Below, one piece after another: positions 8,619 to 15,896 of a DNA stretch of 64,000 nt. The stretch is from Mesorhizobium sp. YM1C-6-2 (GTDB lineage Bacteria > Pseudomonadota > Alphaproteobacteria > Rhizobiales > Rhizobiaceae). Where the stretch lies: NCBI RefSeq assembly GCF_003666685.1, contig NZ_RCIZ01000004.1, positions 124,001 through 188,000 on the forward strand, written 5' to 3'. The notes below the pieces were generated by a model. The model had not been told where the DNA came from and made no database searches. It saw only the letters and a program-made list of their open reading frames with translations. The number at the start of each line of letters is the position of its first letter. Within the stretch, counting starts at the first letter, position 1. The translations under genes were made by a program, and so were the position numbers.

Positions 8619-9425
8619 TCATGTCGATGGTTCGGCGGCGCCGAGCGCTGCCGATATCCGCTCGGCGGCGGCGGTGGTTCGCTTGAACACGGTGTGAAGG
8701 TCGAAGCGTGCGGCCTTCTGCGGGATGAACGGAACAGTCAGCGCCGCTATGACCGTGCCTGTATGGTCGCGCACCGGCGTCGAGATGTTGGTGCAGGCTT
8801 CGACGGCCAGCGAGCGGCGCATCTCGTGGCCAAGCCTTGCCGCCTCGTCGAGCCGCTTTTCGATTTCCGCGCGGGTGCCCTGTCCTTCGCCGGCGGCAAG
8901 GATGCGCTCGATGACGAGCTCTCGCTCCGCGCCGTCCAGATGAGCGAGCAGGACCGCGCCCGAACTCGTTTCGAGCATAGGGAAATGCGAGCCGAGCGCA
9001 ACCGAGTAGCGCATCGGCAAGGGTGAATCGATCTGCAGCACGACGAGCACATTCTGGCCCTCGCGAACGACCAGGTGACAGCTCTGGTCGGCATTGCCGG
9101 CGAGTTCGCGCATCACCGGCAAGGCGCATTCGACGAGCCGGTTGACGGGAGGATGCCGGTGCGCCAGCTCGAACAGCTTGAGCGACAGCCGGAAACGATC
9201 CGACTGGGTGCGGACGATGTAACCGCGCTTCTCCAAGAGAAGCAGAATGCGGTAGATCTCGTGGATGGAGCGTCCGAGGCCGTTGGCGATCTCGGTCTGT
9301 GTCAGCCCGTCGGCCTGGTCGGCCATCAGTTCCAGTATGTCGAGCGCCTTTTCGGCTGCCGGCGCGCGATATTCGTTGCGGCCGCTTTCGCCTTCCTCGA
9401 ACGCCTTGATGATGGTGGTGCCCAT
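8619..9425 (-). CDS. IclR family transcriptional regulator
   Basis: Regulator of 268 residues with an N-terminal winged helix-turn-helix (about 20-80: EKALDILELMADQADGLTQT, then IANGLGRSIHEIYRILLLL) and a C-terminal effector domain (about 95-260) with the IclR pattern LPVMRELAGNADQSCHLVVR and STPVRDHTGTVIAALTVPF. The ATG at 9425 shares one base with the upstream stop (TGATG), so it is translated with the solute-binding-like gene. It probably senses a pathway intermediate and controls the minus-strand operon. The tandem repeats at 10631-10668 are a candidate site. Confidence 0.9.
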   Translation of the reverse strand: MGTTIIKAFEEGESGRNEYRAPAAEKALDILELMADQADGLTQTEIANGLGRSIHEIYRILLLLEKRGYIVRTQSDRFRLSLKLFELAHRHPPVNRLVECALPVMRELAGNADQSCHLVVREGQNVLVVLQIDSPLPMRYSVALGSHFPMLETSSGAVLLAHLDGAERELVIERILAAGEGQGTRAEIEKRLDEAARLGHEMRRSLAVEACTNISTPVRDHTGTVIAALTVPFIPQKAARFDLHTVFKRTTAAAERISAALGAAEPST

Positions 9426-10576
9426 CAGGCGACGCTCCGCGAGAGCTCGTTGCCGGACCGGGTTTCGCGATAGATGCGGTTCAGCGTACCTGCGAGGTCT
9501 GACGTCGACGTTTGACCGCTGATGGCGGCCTGAACGCGCGGAGCGCATTCGCGGAAGAAGGCGATGAAACCCGGATGCGTCGGACGAAGATAGGAAGACT
9601 GGATGGTGCGCAGCGTCGATTTGAAGAAATCGCGCGACAGATCGTTAGCGGCCTTGTCTTTCCACGCCGAAAGCGATCCCGGTTGTCCGCCTGCGGTCAC
9701 ATATTCGCCGCGCTGATAGTCCGGCGAGCACAGGAACAGCGCATAGTCGACGGCCTCCTGGCGATGCCTGGACTGGGCGCTGACGCCGATGCCGGCACCA
9801 CCGAGCAGGGCGCCTGCAGACGCCGGGGTAGGCACGTCGGCGAAGAGCAGATGGGGCGCGTCGGGCTTCGACGCGTAGTTCACATAGCCGAAGGCGAAGG
9901 GCACGTAGACCACGTCATCGTTCGCGATCATGTGATCGTAGCAGCGTATGGGATTCCACTTCGGCGAATCCGGGTGCGAAAGCGCCGCGAGTTGCCGCAA
10001 CTGATCGATCGCCTCGACGACCCGGTCCGCCGCGAAAAACTGCTCGCCGTTTTCCTGCGGGTTGGTCAGTGTCAGGAGCAGGCACATGGCGTCGGTTGGG
10101 ACCAGAGGCAGCCCGAGCCATTTTCCGTCCTTGCGCAGGGCGCGCCCGAGTTCGATCACTTCGTGAAGAGAGCCTGGCGCCTGACCGTAGCGGGTCATCA
10201 GATCCGGCCGATAGGAGGCGACCTGGCAGGCGGCATCGATGGGCAGTGCCCACTGGTGGCCGTCCTTTGCGTAGGATTGCCAGGAGGAGCCGACGGAATC
10301 CTGTTCGAAGAAGTCCATCTGGTCGCCGGAGAGATAGTCGTCGAACGGCACCATCAGCCGCTCGCGTGCAATGTCGCCGATGAAAGGGTGGTCGAAGATG
10401 ACGAGATCGTAGGCGGAAAGGACGGAATCGAGGGCGCCCTCTCCGAATTCGTAGAGGCTGCGGCGATCCCATTCGATCTCGATGCCGGGATGCGCGGCGC
10501 TACAGGGCTCGACGCTTGCGTCGAGCGGTCCCCAGCACCGCCGATGGTCCCACGCCAGACCGCGCAGCTTCACCAT
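9425..10576 (-). CDS. Extracellular solute-binding family 1-like protein without signal peptide
   Basis: The 383-residue sequence resembles family 1 ABC solute-binding proteins (COG1653 style): YDLVIFDHPFIGDIARE, QMDFFEQDSVGSSWQSYAKDG, WALPIDAACQVASYRPDLM and a C-terminal CSPDYQRGEYVTAGGQPGS. It begins MVKLRGLAWDHRRCWGPLDA with no hydrophobic leader, and no better upstream start was seen. It therefore appears cytoplasmic and has no dedicated permease beside it. It sits between uxuA and the IclR gene, with which it overlaps. It may act as an intracellular sensor or sequestering protein, or be exported in an undetected way. The fold assignment is moderately secure; function is open. Confidence 0.65.
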   Translation of the reverse strand: MVKLRGLAWDHRRCWGPLDASVEPCSAAHPGIEIEWDRRSLYEFGEGALDSVLSAYDLVIFDHPFIGDIARERLMVPFDDYLSGDQMDFFEQDSVGSSWQSYAKDGHQWALPIDAACQVASYRPDLMTRYGQAPGSLHEVIELGRALRKDGKWLGLPLVPTDAMCLLLTLTNPQENGEQFFAADRVVEAIDQLRQLAALSHPDSPKWNPIRCYDHMIANDDVVYVPFAFGYVNYASKPDAPHLLFADVPTPASAGALLGGAGIGVSAQSRHRQEAVDYALFLCSPDYQRGEYVTAGGQPGSLSAWKDKAANDLSRDFFKSTLRTIQSSYLRPTHPGFIAFFRECAPRVQAAISGQTSTSDLAGTLNRIYRETRSGNELSRSVA

Positions 10577-10630
10577 TCCCTGACTTCCTCCTGTGACGGC
10601 CTTGGCCCGTTCATCAAGCTCTAGCGGATA

Positions 10631-10668
10631 TTTTTACCTGAGCAAATAGTTTTTACAAGTGCAAACAG
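10631..10668. repeat. Two tandem 19-bp direct repeats in the uxuA/binding-protein gap
   Basis: Two adjacent units, tttttacctgagcaaatag and tttttacaagtgcaaacag, match at 15 of 19 positions with an exact 19-bp period, close to two helical turns. They fall in the 110-nt gap between the uxuA stop and the start of the solute-binding-like gene, just upstream of the SBP-iclR pair. This spacing suits a dimeric activator or repressor bound twice on one DNA face. The IclR protein encoded next door is the natural candidate, but this is inference. Confidence 0.5.
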
Positions 10669-10686
10669 GTTGTGGCTTGTTCCGTC

Positions 10687-11871
10687 TCAGGCCAGATCGA
10701 AGCGCTCTACGGCGCGCATGATCCCCCGCAGTTCCGCGAGCCCCTTGAGCCGGCCGATCAGCGAGTAACCCGGATTGATTCTGGTCTTGCCGATGTCGTC
10801 GGCGAGGAGATGGCCGTGATCCGGGCGCATCGGGATGCGCCAGTCGGTGCGACCGTCACGGCGCCGGCGCGCCTCCTCCTTCATGAGCGCCAGCACGACA
10901 GCCGCCATGTCCGTTCCGCCTTCGAGATGCTCGGCCTCGTAGAACGAGCCGTCATCCTCCAGTGTCACGTTGCGCAGATGGGCGAAGTAGATCCGCGGGC
11001 CGAATTCCTCGACCATGGCGACGATGTCGTTGTCCGCACGCGTGCCATAGGAGCCGGTGCAGAGCGTCAGGCCGTTGGCGCGGCTGTCGACGGCGCCGAG
11101 GATGAAACGGGCGTCATTGGCGGTCGAGACGATGCGCGGCAAACCATAGAGAGAGAAGGGCGGATCGTCGGGATGGATGCACATGCGCGTGCCGACTTCT
11201 TCCGCGACCGGGATGATCTCCTGCAGGAACCACGCAAGGTTCGACCGCAACTGGTCGGGGCCGATGTCGTCATATTCGGCAAGCGCCTCCCGCATCGTCT
11301 CGCGGTTGTAGCTGCGTTCGGTCGCCGGCAGGCCGGCGATCAGGTTGCGCTCGATCTGCTCGATCCGCTCGTTGCTCAATTCCTTCAGCCGCGACTCGGC
11401 TTCGGCAATGCGTGCCGTGCTGTAGTCCGCGGCGGCATTCCTGCGCTGGAGCACGAAAAGGTCGTAGGCGGCGAAGTCGATCGCATCGAAGCGCAGGGCG
11501 TAGCCGGTAGTCGGCAGCCGGTAGGCAAGATCGGTACGGGTCCAGTCGACGACCGGCATGAAGTTGTAGCAGATGAGGTGGATGCCGGCTTCCGCCAGCG
11601 CGCGGATGCTGTCCTTGTACCAGCCGGTGTAGCGCTGCCTTTCGGGCGAACCGACCTTGATCGAATTGTGGACCGGGATGCTCTCGACGACCGACCATGT
11701 CAGTCCGCTGCTTTCGATGATGCGCTTGCGTTCGAGCACATTGGCCAGGGGCCATGCGCGGCCGTCATAGATGTCGTGCAGAGCCGTAACCACACCCGTC
11801 GCGCCAGCCTGTTTGATCTGATCGAGCGTGACCGGATCATCCGGTCCATACCAGCGCCAGCACTGTTCCAC
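10687..11871 (-). CDS. uxuA: Mannonate dehydratase (UxuA)
   Basis: Dehydrates D-mannonate to 2-keto-3-deoxy-D-gluconate in hexuronate breakdown. The 394-residue protein opens [14 protein letters not shown] and continues [10 protein letters not shown], matching the start of known UxuA proteins. The metal-site segments are [11 protein letters not shown] (Cys and His), YFAHLRNV and RPDHGHL. The GTG at 11871 is chosen over an ATG ten codons upstream because a perfect GGAGGT lies 6 nt before it and family homology begins there. It is divergent from a GntR regulator gene, with matching operators in the gap. Length and motifs are typical. Confidence 0.92.
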   Translation of the reverse strand: MEQCWRWYGPDDPVTLDQIKQAGATGVVTALHDIYDGRAWPLANVLERKRIIESSGLTWSVVESIPVHNSIKVGSPERQRYTGWYKDSIRALAEAGIHLICYNFMPVVDWTRTDLAYRLPTTGYALRFDAIDFAAYDLFVLQRRNAAADYSTARIAEAESRLKELSNERIEQIERNLIAGLPATERSYNRETMREALAEYDDIGPDQLRSNLAWFLQEIIPVAEEVGTRMCIHPDDPPFSLYGLPRIVSTANDARFILGAVDSRANGLTLCTGSYGTRADNDIVAMVEEFGPRIYFAHLRNVTLEDDGSFYEAEHLEGGTDMAAVVLALMKEEARRRRDGRTDWRIPMRPDHGHLLADDIGKTRINPGYSLIGRLKGLAELRGIMRAVERFDLA

Positions 11872-11901
11872 TGAAATACCTCCGTAAAGAGCTGGGACCA
11901 T

Positions 11902-11913
11902 ATTGTTGGACCA
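11902..11913. promoter_or_regulatory. GntR/FadR-type operator, left copy
   Basis: The site ATTGTTGGACCA contains TNGTNNNACNA, the consensus half-site pair of FadR-subfamily GntR regulators. It lies 31 nt upstream of the uxuA GTG start and is the exact reverse complement of the 12-bp site at 12010-12021 beside the regulator gene. Its position suits repression of uxuA by the adjacent regulator. Confidence 0.7.
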
Positions 11914-12009
11914 GAAGAGCTGTCAACTGCCATTTGCCAAGCGCGCACTGGATAAGAAATAAGGAATTACCATTAAAACGGTTGCCTTTCGGGTCCTGTA
12001 GGGTAATTG

Positions 12010-12021
12010 TGGTCCAACAAT
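12010..12021. promoter_or_regulatory. GntR/FadR-type operator, right copy
   Basis: The site TGGTCCAACAAT lies inside an 18-bp imperfect palindrome (12005-12022) with perfect AATTGT and ACAATT arms. It matches TNGTNNNACNA and ends 16 nt before the regulator's TTG start, overlapping its leader, so autoregulation is likely. It is the exact reverse complement of the copy at 11902-11913. Confidence 0.72.
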
Positions 12022-12037
12022 TAAGGAGGAAATCGAC

Positions 12038-12784
12038 TTGGTCGAATCGGCTCAGGCACCGCGGGGGCGGCTCGCAGGACCCGACGGGAGCAGCCCGTCG
12101 GCCGTCGATACGCTGGCCGGCCAAATCCTCGATCTCATTCGGGTGCGGGGCATGAGCGTCGGCGACGTGCTGCCGACCGAGCGCGAGCTGTGCGACCTCT
12201 TCGGCGCCAGCCGCAACACCGTGCGCGAGGCGCTGCGGACGATCCGGACCTACGGCCTGATCGAGGCGAAGCCGCGCGTGGGGGCTGTGCTGACAGACCG
12301 TCAGGGCTCCGCCATCCAGAACTTTTTCGCCGCCCAGATGGACGTGTCGCGATCCTCGTTCCAGGACATCCAGGGCTTTCGTCGGATCATCGAGGTCGGC
12401 ATCGGCGATCATCTCGTGCTGCATGCGACCGAGGCCGAGATAGACGTTCTGGAAACGACCAACGCGCGGATCCTCGAAAGCCGGTCGGTCGAGGAGGCCG
12501 CGCAGCACGATTTCGACTTCCACAGCGCGCTGATAGGATTGGCCGGCAACCGCACGCTTGCAGAGATGTATGCGTTCCTGTCCCCGGTCATCGTGCGTAT
12601 CATGACCATCGGCAAGGAGAAGCGCCCGGTGCTGGGCGACACGAAGCGGGCTCATGGCGAAATCATCGACGCGTTGCGCGCGCGGGACCGGCTGGCCTAC
12701 GCCTATCTGATGAGCCGACACCTCGATTTCGGCCAGCAGTTCCTGCCGGCAGAACCATCCAGTCTCAAGGAAGGCAAGACATGA
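12038..12784 (+). CDS. GntR family (FadR/UxuR-type) transcriptional regulator
   Basis: DNA-binding regulator of 248 residues. The N-terminal winged helix spans about 25-90 and contains GDVLPTERELCDLFGASRNT followed by VREALRTIRTYGLIEAKPRVG. The C-terminal all-helical FCD ligand domain spans about 100-235, with HDFDFHSALIGLAGN among its motifs. The start is TTG at 12038, preceded by AAGGAGGA at 7-nt spacing. It overlaps the downstream SDR gene as ATGA. By context it should sense a uronate-derived ligand and control both divergent arms through the paired operators. Confidence 0.9.
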   Translation: MVESAQAPRGRLAGPDGSSPSAVDTLAGQILDLIRVRGMSVGDVLPTERELCDLFGASRNTVREALRTIRTYGLIEAKPRVGAVLTDRQGSAIQNFFAAQMDVSRSSFQDIQGFRRIIEVGIGDHLVLHATEAEIDVLETTNARILESRSVEEAAQHDFDFHSALIGLAGNRTLAEMYAFLSPVIVRIMTIGKEKRPVLGDTKRAHGEIIDALRARDRLAYAYLMSRHLDFGQQFLPAEPSSLKEGKT

Positions 12785-13554
12785 GTGAATTCAGCGGCAA
12801 GGTCGCGCTCATCACGGGAACGACCGGCATAGCGCTTGCGACCGCCAGGCGGCTTGCGTCGGGAGGAGCGGCAATCGTCGCCTGCGGCATCGTCGAGGAG
12901 GCCAATGCCGCGTTGCAGGCGGAACTCGCCGATGCGCTGGTGCTCAGCGCGGATGTGTCGGTGCCGGATCAGGTGAGAGCGGCGGTGGCGGCGGGAGTCG
13001 ATCGTTTCGGCGGCCTAGACATCATCGTCAATTCCGCCGCGGTGCATCCCTACGGGACGGCGACAAGCACGGACTTCGAGACCTGGAACAAGGCGATGTC
13101 CGTCAATGTCGGCTCGATCTATCTGACCGCACATTTCGGGATTCCGGAAATGATCAAGCGTGGTGGCGGCGCCATCGTCAACGTCTCCTCCGTTCAGGGC
13201 TTCGCCTGCCAGCAGAATGTTGCTGCCTATGCGACGACCAAGGGTGCGATCCACACGCTGACGCGCTCGCTGGCCCTCGATTACGCGCGGTCCGGCATCA
13301 GGGTGAATTCGGTCAGCCCCGGTTCGATCCGCACGCCGATCCTCGAGAAGGCCGCGCGCGGCGAGAATGGCACCGACGCCGATGTCGAAGCGGCCTACAA
13401 GCGGTTCGGCGAGGCACATCCGATCGGCCGCATCGGCGAGCCCGAGGAAGTGGCGGAACTCATCGCCTTCCTGTGCTCATCCAAGGCAGGCTTCTGCACG
13501 GGCGCCGACTACAAGATCGATGGCGGCCTCACCGCCGGCATCGGCGTGAAATAG
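12781..13554 (+). CDS. SDR family oxidoreductase
   Basis: Short-chain dehydrogenase of 257 residues with ALITGTTGIALATARRL as nucleotide-binding segment, NSAA, the VSSVQG serine, YATTK (catalytic Tyr and Lys), PGSIRTPI and a final DGG. The glycine motif is TGTTGIA rather than TGxxxGIG, a small departure at the last glycine. Translation starts at the ATG overlapping the regulator stop. Between a GntR regulator and a UxuA-like gene, a uronate or aldonate oxidoreductase role (UxuB-like, but not the UxuB family) is plausible. Confidence 0.85.
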   Translation: MSEFSGKVALITGTTGIALATARRLASGGAAIVACGIVEEANAALQAELADALVLSADVSVPDQVRAAVAAGVDRFGGLDIIVNSAAVHPYGTATSTDFETWNKAMSVNVGSIYLTAHFGIPEMIKRGGGAIVNVSSVQGFACQQNVAAYATTKGAIHTLTRSLALDYARSGIRVNSVSPGSIRTPILEKAARGENGTDADVEAAYKRFGEAHPIGRIGEPEEVAELIAFLCSSKAGFCTGADYKIDGGLTAGIGVK

Positions 13555-13563
13555 GGGGCATTC

Positions 13564-14673
13564 GTGAAGATCGGACTTGGCCTTTATCGGGATTCGCTGA
13601 CACCTGAGAATTTCCGCTTTGCCCGGCAGGCGGGCGCCACCCACATCGTGGCGCATCTCACCAACTATTTCCAGGGACGCGACCCTTCGCTTTCGGCCGG
13701 CACCGAAAATGACGGCTGGGGCGACTGCTCGACCGATGAATTGTGGACCTACGAGGACTTTGCCGGGCTGGTGAAGACGGTGCGCGACAACGGGCTGGAA
13801 CTCGCCGCTATCGAAAACCTGTCGCCGCGTTTCTGGTCCGATGTCCTGCTCGGCGGTCCGGATCGGCAAAAACAACTCGAAGGCTTGAAGCAGCTCGTGC
13901 GCGATGCCGGCCGCGCCGGTGTTCCCTGCATCGGCTACAATTTCTCTATCGCGGGCGTCTGGGGCTGGTCGCGCGGGCCGTTCGCGCGCGGCGAGGCGAT
14001 GTCGGTCGGGCTAGATCTTGCTGTGATCGATCCCGATTTGCCGCTGCCCGACGGGGTTGTCTGGAATATGCGCTATCGTGCTGGCCGTGCGGGCGCCGAG
14101 CCGGTGAAGGTCAGCAGCCAGGAGCTCTGGGAGCAGTTGGAGTTCTTTCTGCGGGAGATCGTTCCGGTCGCCGAAGAAGCCGGCGTGATGATGGCGGCGC
14201 ATCCCGACGATCCCCCGGCGGAAGCGCTCCGTGGCGCCGCCCGGCTGGTCAACCGGCCGGAGAAGTACGACCGTCTCATGGACATCGTCGACTCACCGTC
14301 GAACGGCCTTGAGCTTTGCCTCGGCTCGCTTCAGGAAATGCCCGGCACGGACGAAATCTACGAACACGTCCGGCGTTTCGCCCGCCGCAAGCGCATCGGC
14401 TACATCCATTTCCGCAACGTGCGCGGCAAAGTGCCCAACTATCACGAGACCTTCGTCGACGACGGCGACATCGACATGGCGGAGATCGTTCGCATCCTGC
14501 GTGACGAAGGCTACGAAGGCGTCCTGATCCCGGACCATACGCCCGAGATGTCCTGCAATGCGCCGTGGCATGCCGGCAAGGCCTTCGCCCTCGGCTATAT
14601 GCGCGCCCTGGTGCAGAACGCCGCGGCCCTTGGACCGTCGGTCAGCCGGCCGATAGCGGTCGCCGCCGAGTAG
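13564..14673 (+). CDS. Mannonate dehydratase family protein, shorter divergent paralogue
   Basis: Second UxuA-family protein in this cluster, 369 residues. Recognisable segments are GATHIVAHLTNYF, the metal-site region VMMAAHPDDPP, YIHFRNVRGKVPNYHETF and IPDHTPEM. The cysteine before the histidine in the other copy (MCIHPDDPP) is alanine here, so the metal site is altered. The GTG start follows AGGGGG. It lies 9 nt after the SDR gene. It may act on a different aldonate from canonical UxuA, or be a sugar-acid isomerase or dehydratase of the same TIM-barrel family. Confidence 0.8.
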   Translation: MKIGLGLYRDSLTPENFRFARQAGATHIVAHLTNYFQGRDPSLSAGTENDGWGDCSTDELWTYEDFAGLVKTVRDNGLELAAIENLSPRFWSDVLLGGPDRQKQLEGLKQLVRDAGRAGVPCIGYNFSIAGVWGWSRGPFARGEAMSVGLDLAVIDPDLPLPDGVVWNMRYRAGRAGAEPVKVSSQELWEQLEFFLREIVPVAEEAGVMMAAHPDDPPAEALRGAARLVNRPEKYDRLMDIVDSPSNGLELCLGSLQEMPGTDEIYEHVRRFARRKRIGYIHFRNVRGKVPNYHETFVDDGDIDMAEIVRILRDEGYEGVLIPDHTPEMSCNAPWHAGKAFALGYMRALVQNAAALGPSVSRPIAVAAE

Positions 14674-14722
14674 TTTTTCGCTCCGTCCTAAACGTTTGCC
14701 ACTGCCTATTGAGGATGAGTTC

Positions 14723-15427
14723 ATGACCAAGCCAACGCGTCTCTACGCGGACGATGCCGAGATGTTCAGTCTCTTCGAGACGGAACTTTTTGTTGCCGTG
14801 GTCGGCGACGTGATGGACACGATCGGCCTGCAGCACCAGTTCCTGCCGCCCATCTACAAGCCGGTTGACGAAAGGATGCGGCTCCTCGGCCGCGCCATGC
14901 CCGTGCTGGAGACCGATGTCTTCCCTTCCGAAGGCGAGGCGACCCAGAACCCGTTGATGAAGAAGGCCTTCGGCCTGATGTTCGAGGCGCTGGACGACTT
15001 GAAGGCCGGCGAGATCTATGTCGCCAGCGGGGCGTCTCCGCGCTATGCGCTATGGGGTGAACTGATGTCGACCCGCGCAAAAATTCTCGGTGCGCGCGGC
15101 GCGTTGCTCGACGGTTTCGCCCGCGACATCGACGGCATCCGCGCGCTCGATTTCCCATGCTTCTGCACGGGGTACTATGCGCAGGACCAGGGCGCGCGCG
15201 GCAAGGTCATCGACTACCGATGCGCGCTGGAGATCGGCGGCGTCCGGATCGTACCGGGGTCGCTCCTGTTCGGCGATAAGGAAGGTGTCCTCGTGATTCC
15301 CCGGGATGCGGAAGAGGAGGTCGTCCGCCTGGCGCTGGAGAAGGTGCGTGGCGAGAAGCTTGTCGCCAAGGCGATTCGCGAGGGGATGAGCGCGGTTGAG
15401 GCTTATAAGACCTTCGGCATCATGTGA
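14723..15427 (+). CDS. RraA-like / 4-hydroxy-4-methyl-2-oxoglutarate aldolase family protein
   Basis: Protein of 234 residues with the RraA/HMG-aldolase fold: VVGDVMDTIG near the N-terminus, LGRAMPVLETD, the central GARGALLDGFARDIDGIRAL and VVPGS-like IVPGSLLFGDKEGVLVIP near the C-terminus. Family members cleave 2-keto-4-hydroxy acids to pyruvate or oxaloacetate plus a second carbonyl compound, or bind RNase E; here catabolic context favours an aldolase. The ATG at 14723 is preferred to the open frame nine codons earlier because GAGGA precedes it. It would make the final cleavage after dehydration by the UxuA-like enzymes. Confidence 0.82.
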   Translation: MTKPTRLYADDAEMFSLFETELFVAVVGDVMDTIGLQHQFLPPIYKPVDERMRLLGRAMPVLETDVFPSEGEATQNPLMKKAFGLMFEALDDLKAGEIYVASGASPRYALWGELMSTRAKILGARGALLDGFARDIDGIRALDFPCFCTGYYAQDQGARGKVIDYRCALEIGGVRIVPGSLLFGDKEGVLVIPRDAEEEVVRLALEKVRGEKLVAKAIREGMSAVEAYKTFGIM

Positions 15428-15595
15428 CATTTGTCCGCGTCATCGGACCCGGTGAGGCAACTGCGGAGCAAAATCCCGCTGCCGACCACCATGAACCGCT
15501 TCGGGATTCCGAAGAACGAGGATCGATAGTCCTCGGCGGGCATCGTTCGACGGCGTTTGTGCAATAGGGTCGGGAAAAGAAAGAGCTTGATCTAC

Positions 15596-15672
15596 TGGTC
15601 GGAGTGGCAGGATTTGAACCTGCGACCCCATCGTCCCGAACGATGTGCGCTACCAGACTGCGCTACACTCCG
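15596..15672 (-). tRNA. tRNA-Pro (anticodon CGG)
   Basis: A full cloverleaf reads on the minus strand: acceptor CGGAGTG pairing with CACTCCG, anticodon stem CATCG/CGATG around TTCGGGA, T arm GCAGGTTCAAATCCTGC, and an encoded CCA end. The anticodon is CGG, decoding CCG proline codons. The 168 nt between the RraA-like gene and the tRNA hold only a stray fragment (MNRFGIPKNEDR then stop at about 15490-15528) with no supported gene. No phage integrase lies beside the tRNA. Confidence 0.96.
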
Positions 15673-15896
15673 TGACCAGACGCGGGCTTATAGCCGCGCG
15701 ATTTTGATACTGCAAGCATGAAAGGCTGCGTTTTAACTGTTGCCCGCCCGCTTTCGCTTTCGGGAGCGTTGGCGCCGCCCGATCCACGCCCTAATGACGA
15801 AAAGGCTGCAACTTTCGGGGATCATGGCCTATAGGGCTAGGAGCGCTGCCAGCGCGAAACTGAACTACTTTTTCTTCCTATCTGGAGTATCTGCGA

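Noticed and set aside
15440-15631. Minus-strand open frame reading MGSQVQILPLRP over the tRNA-Pro region
   Set aside because: It is a translation of tRNA-Pro 3' sequence and flanks; the cloverleaf with encoded CCA explains the DNA.
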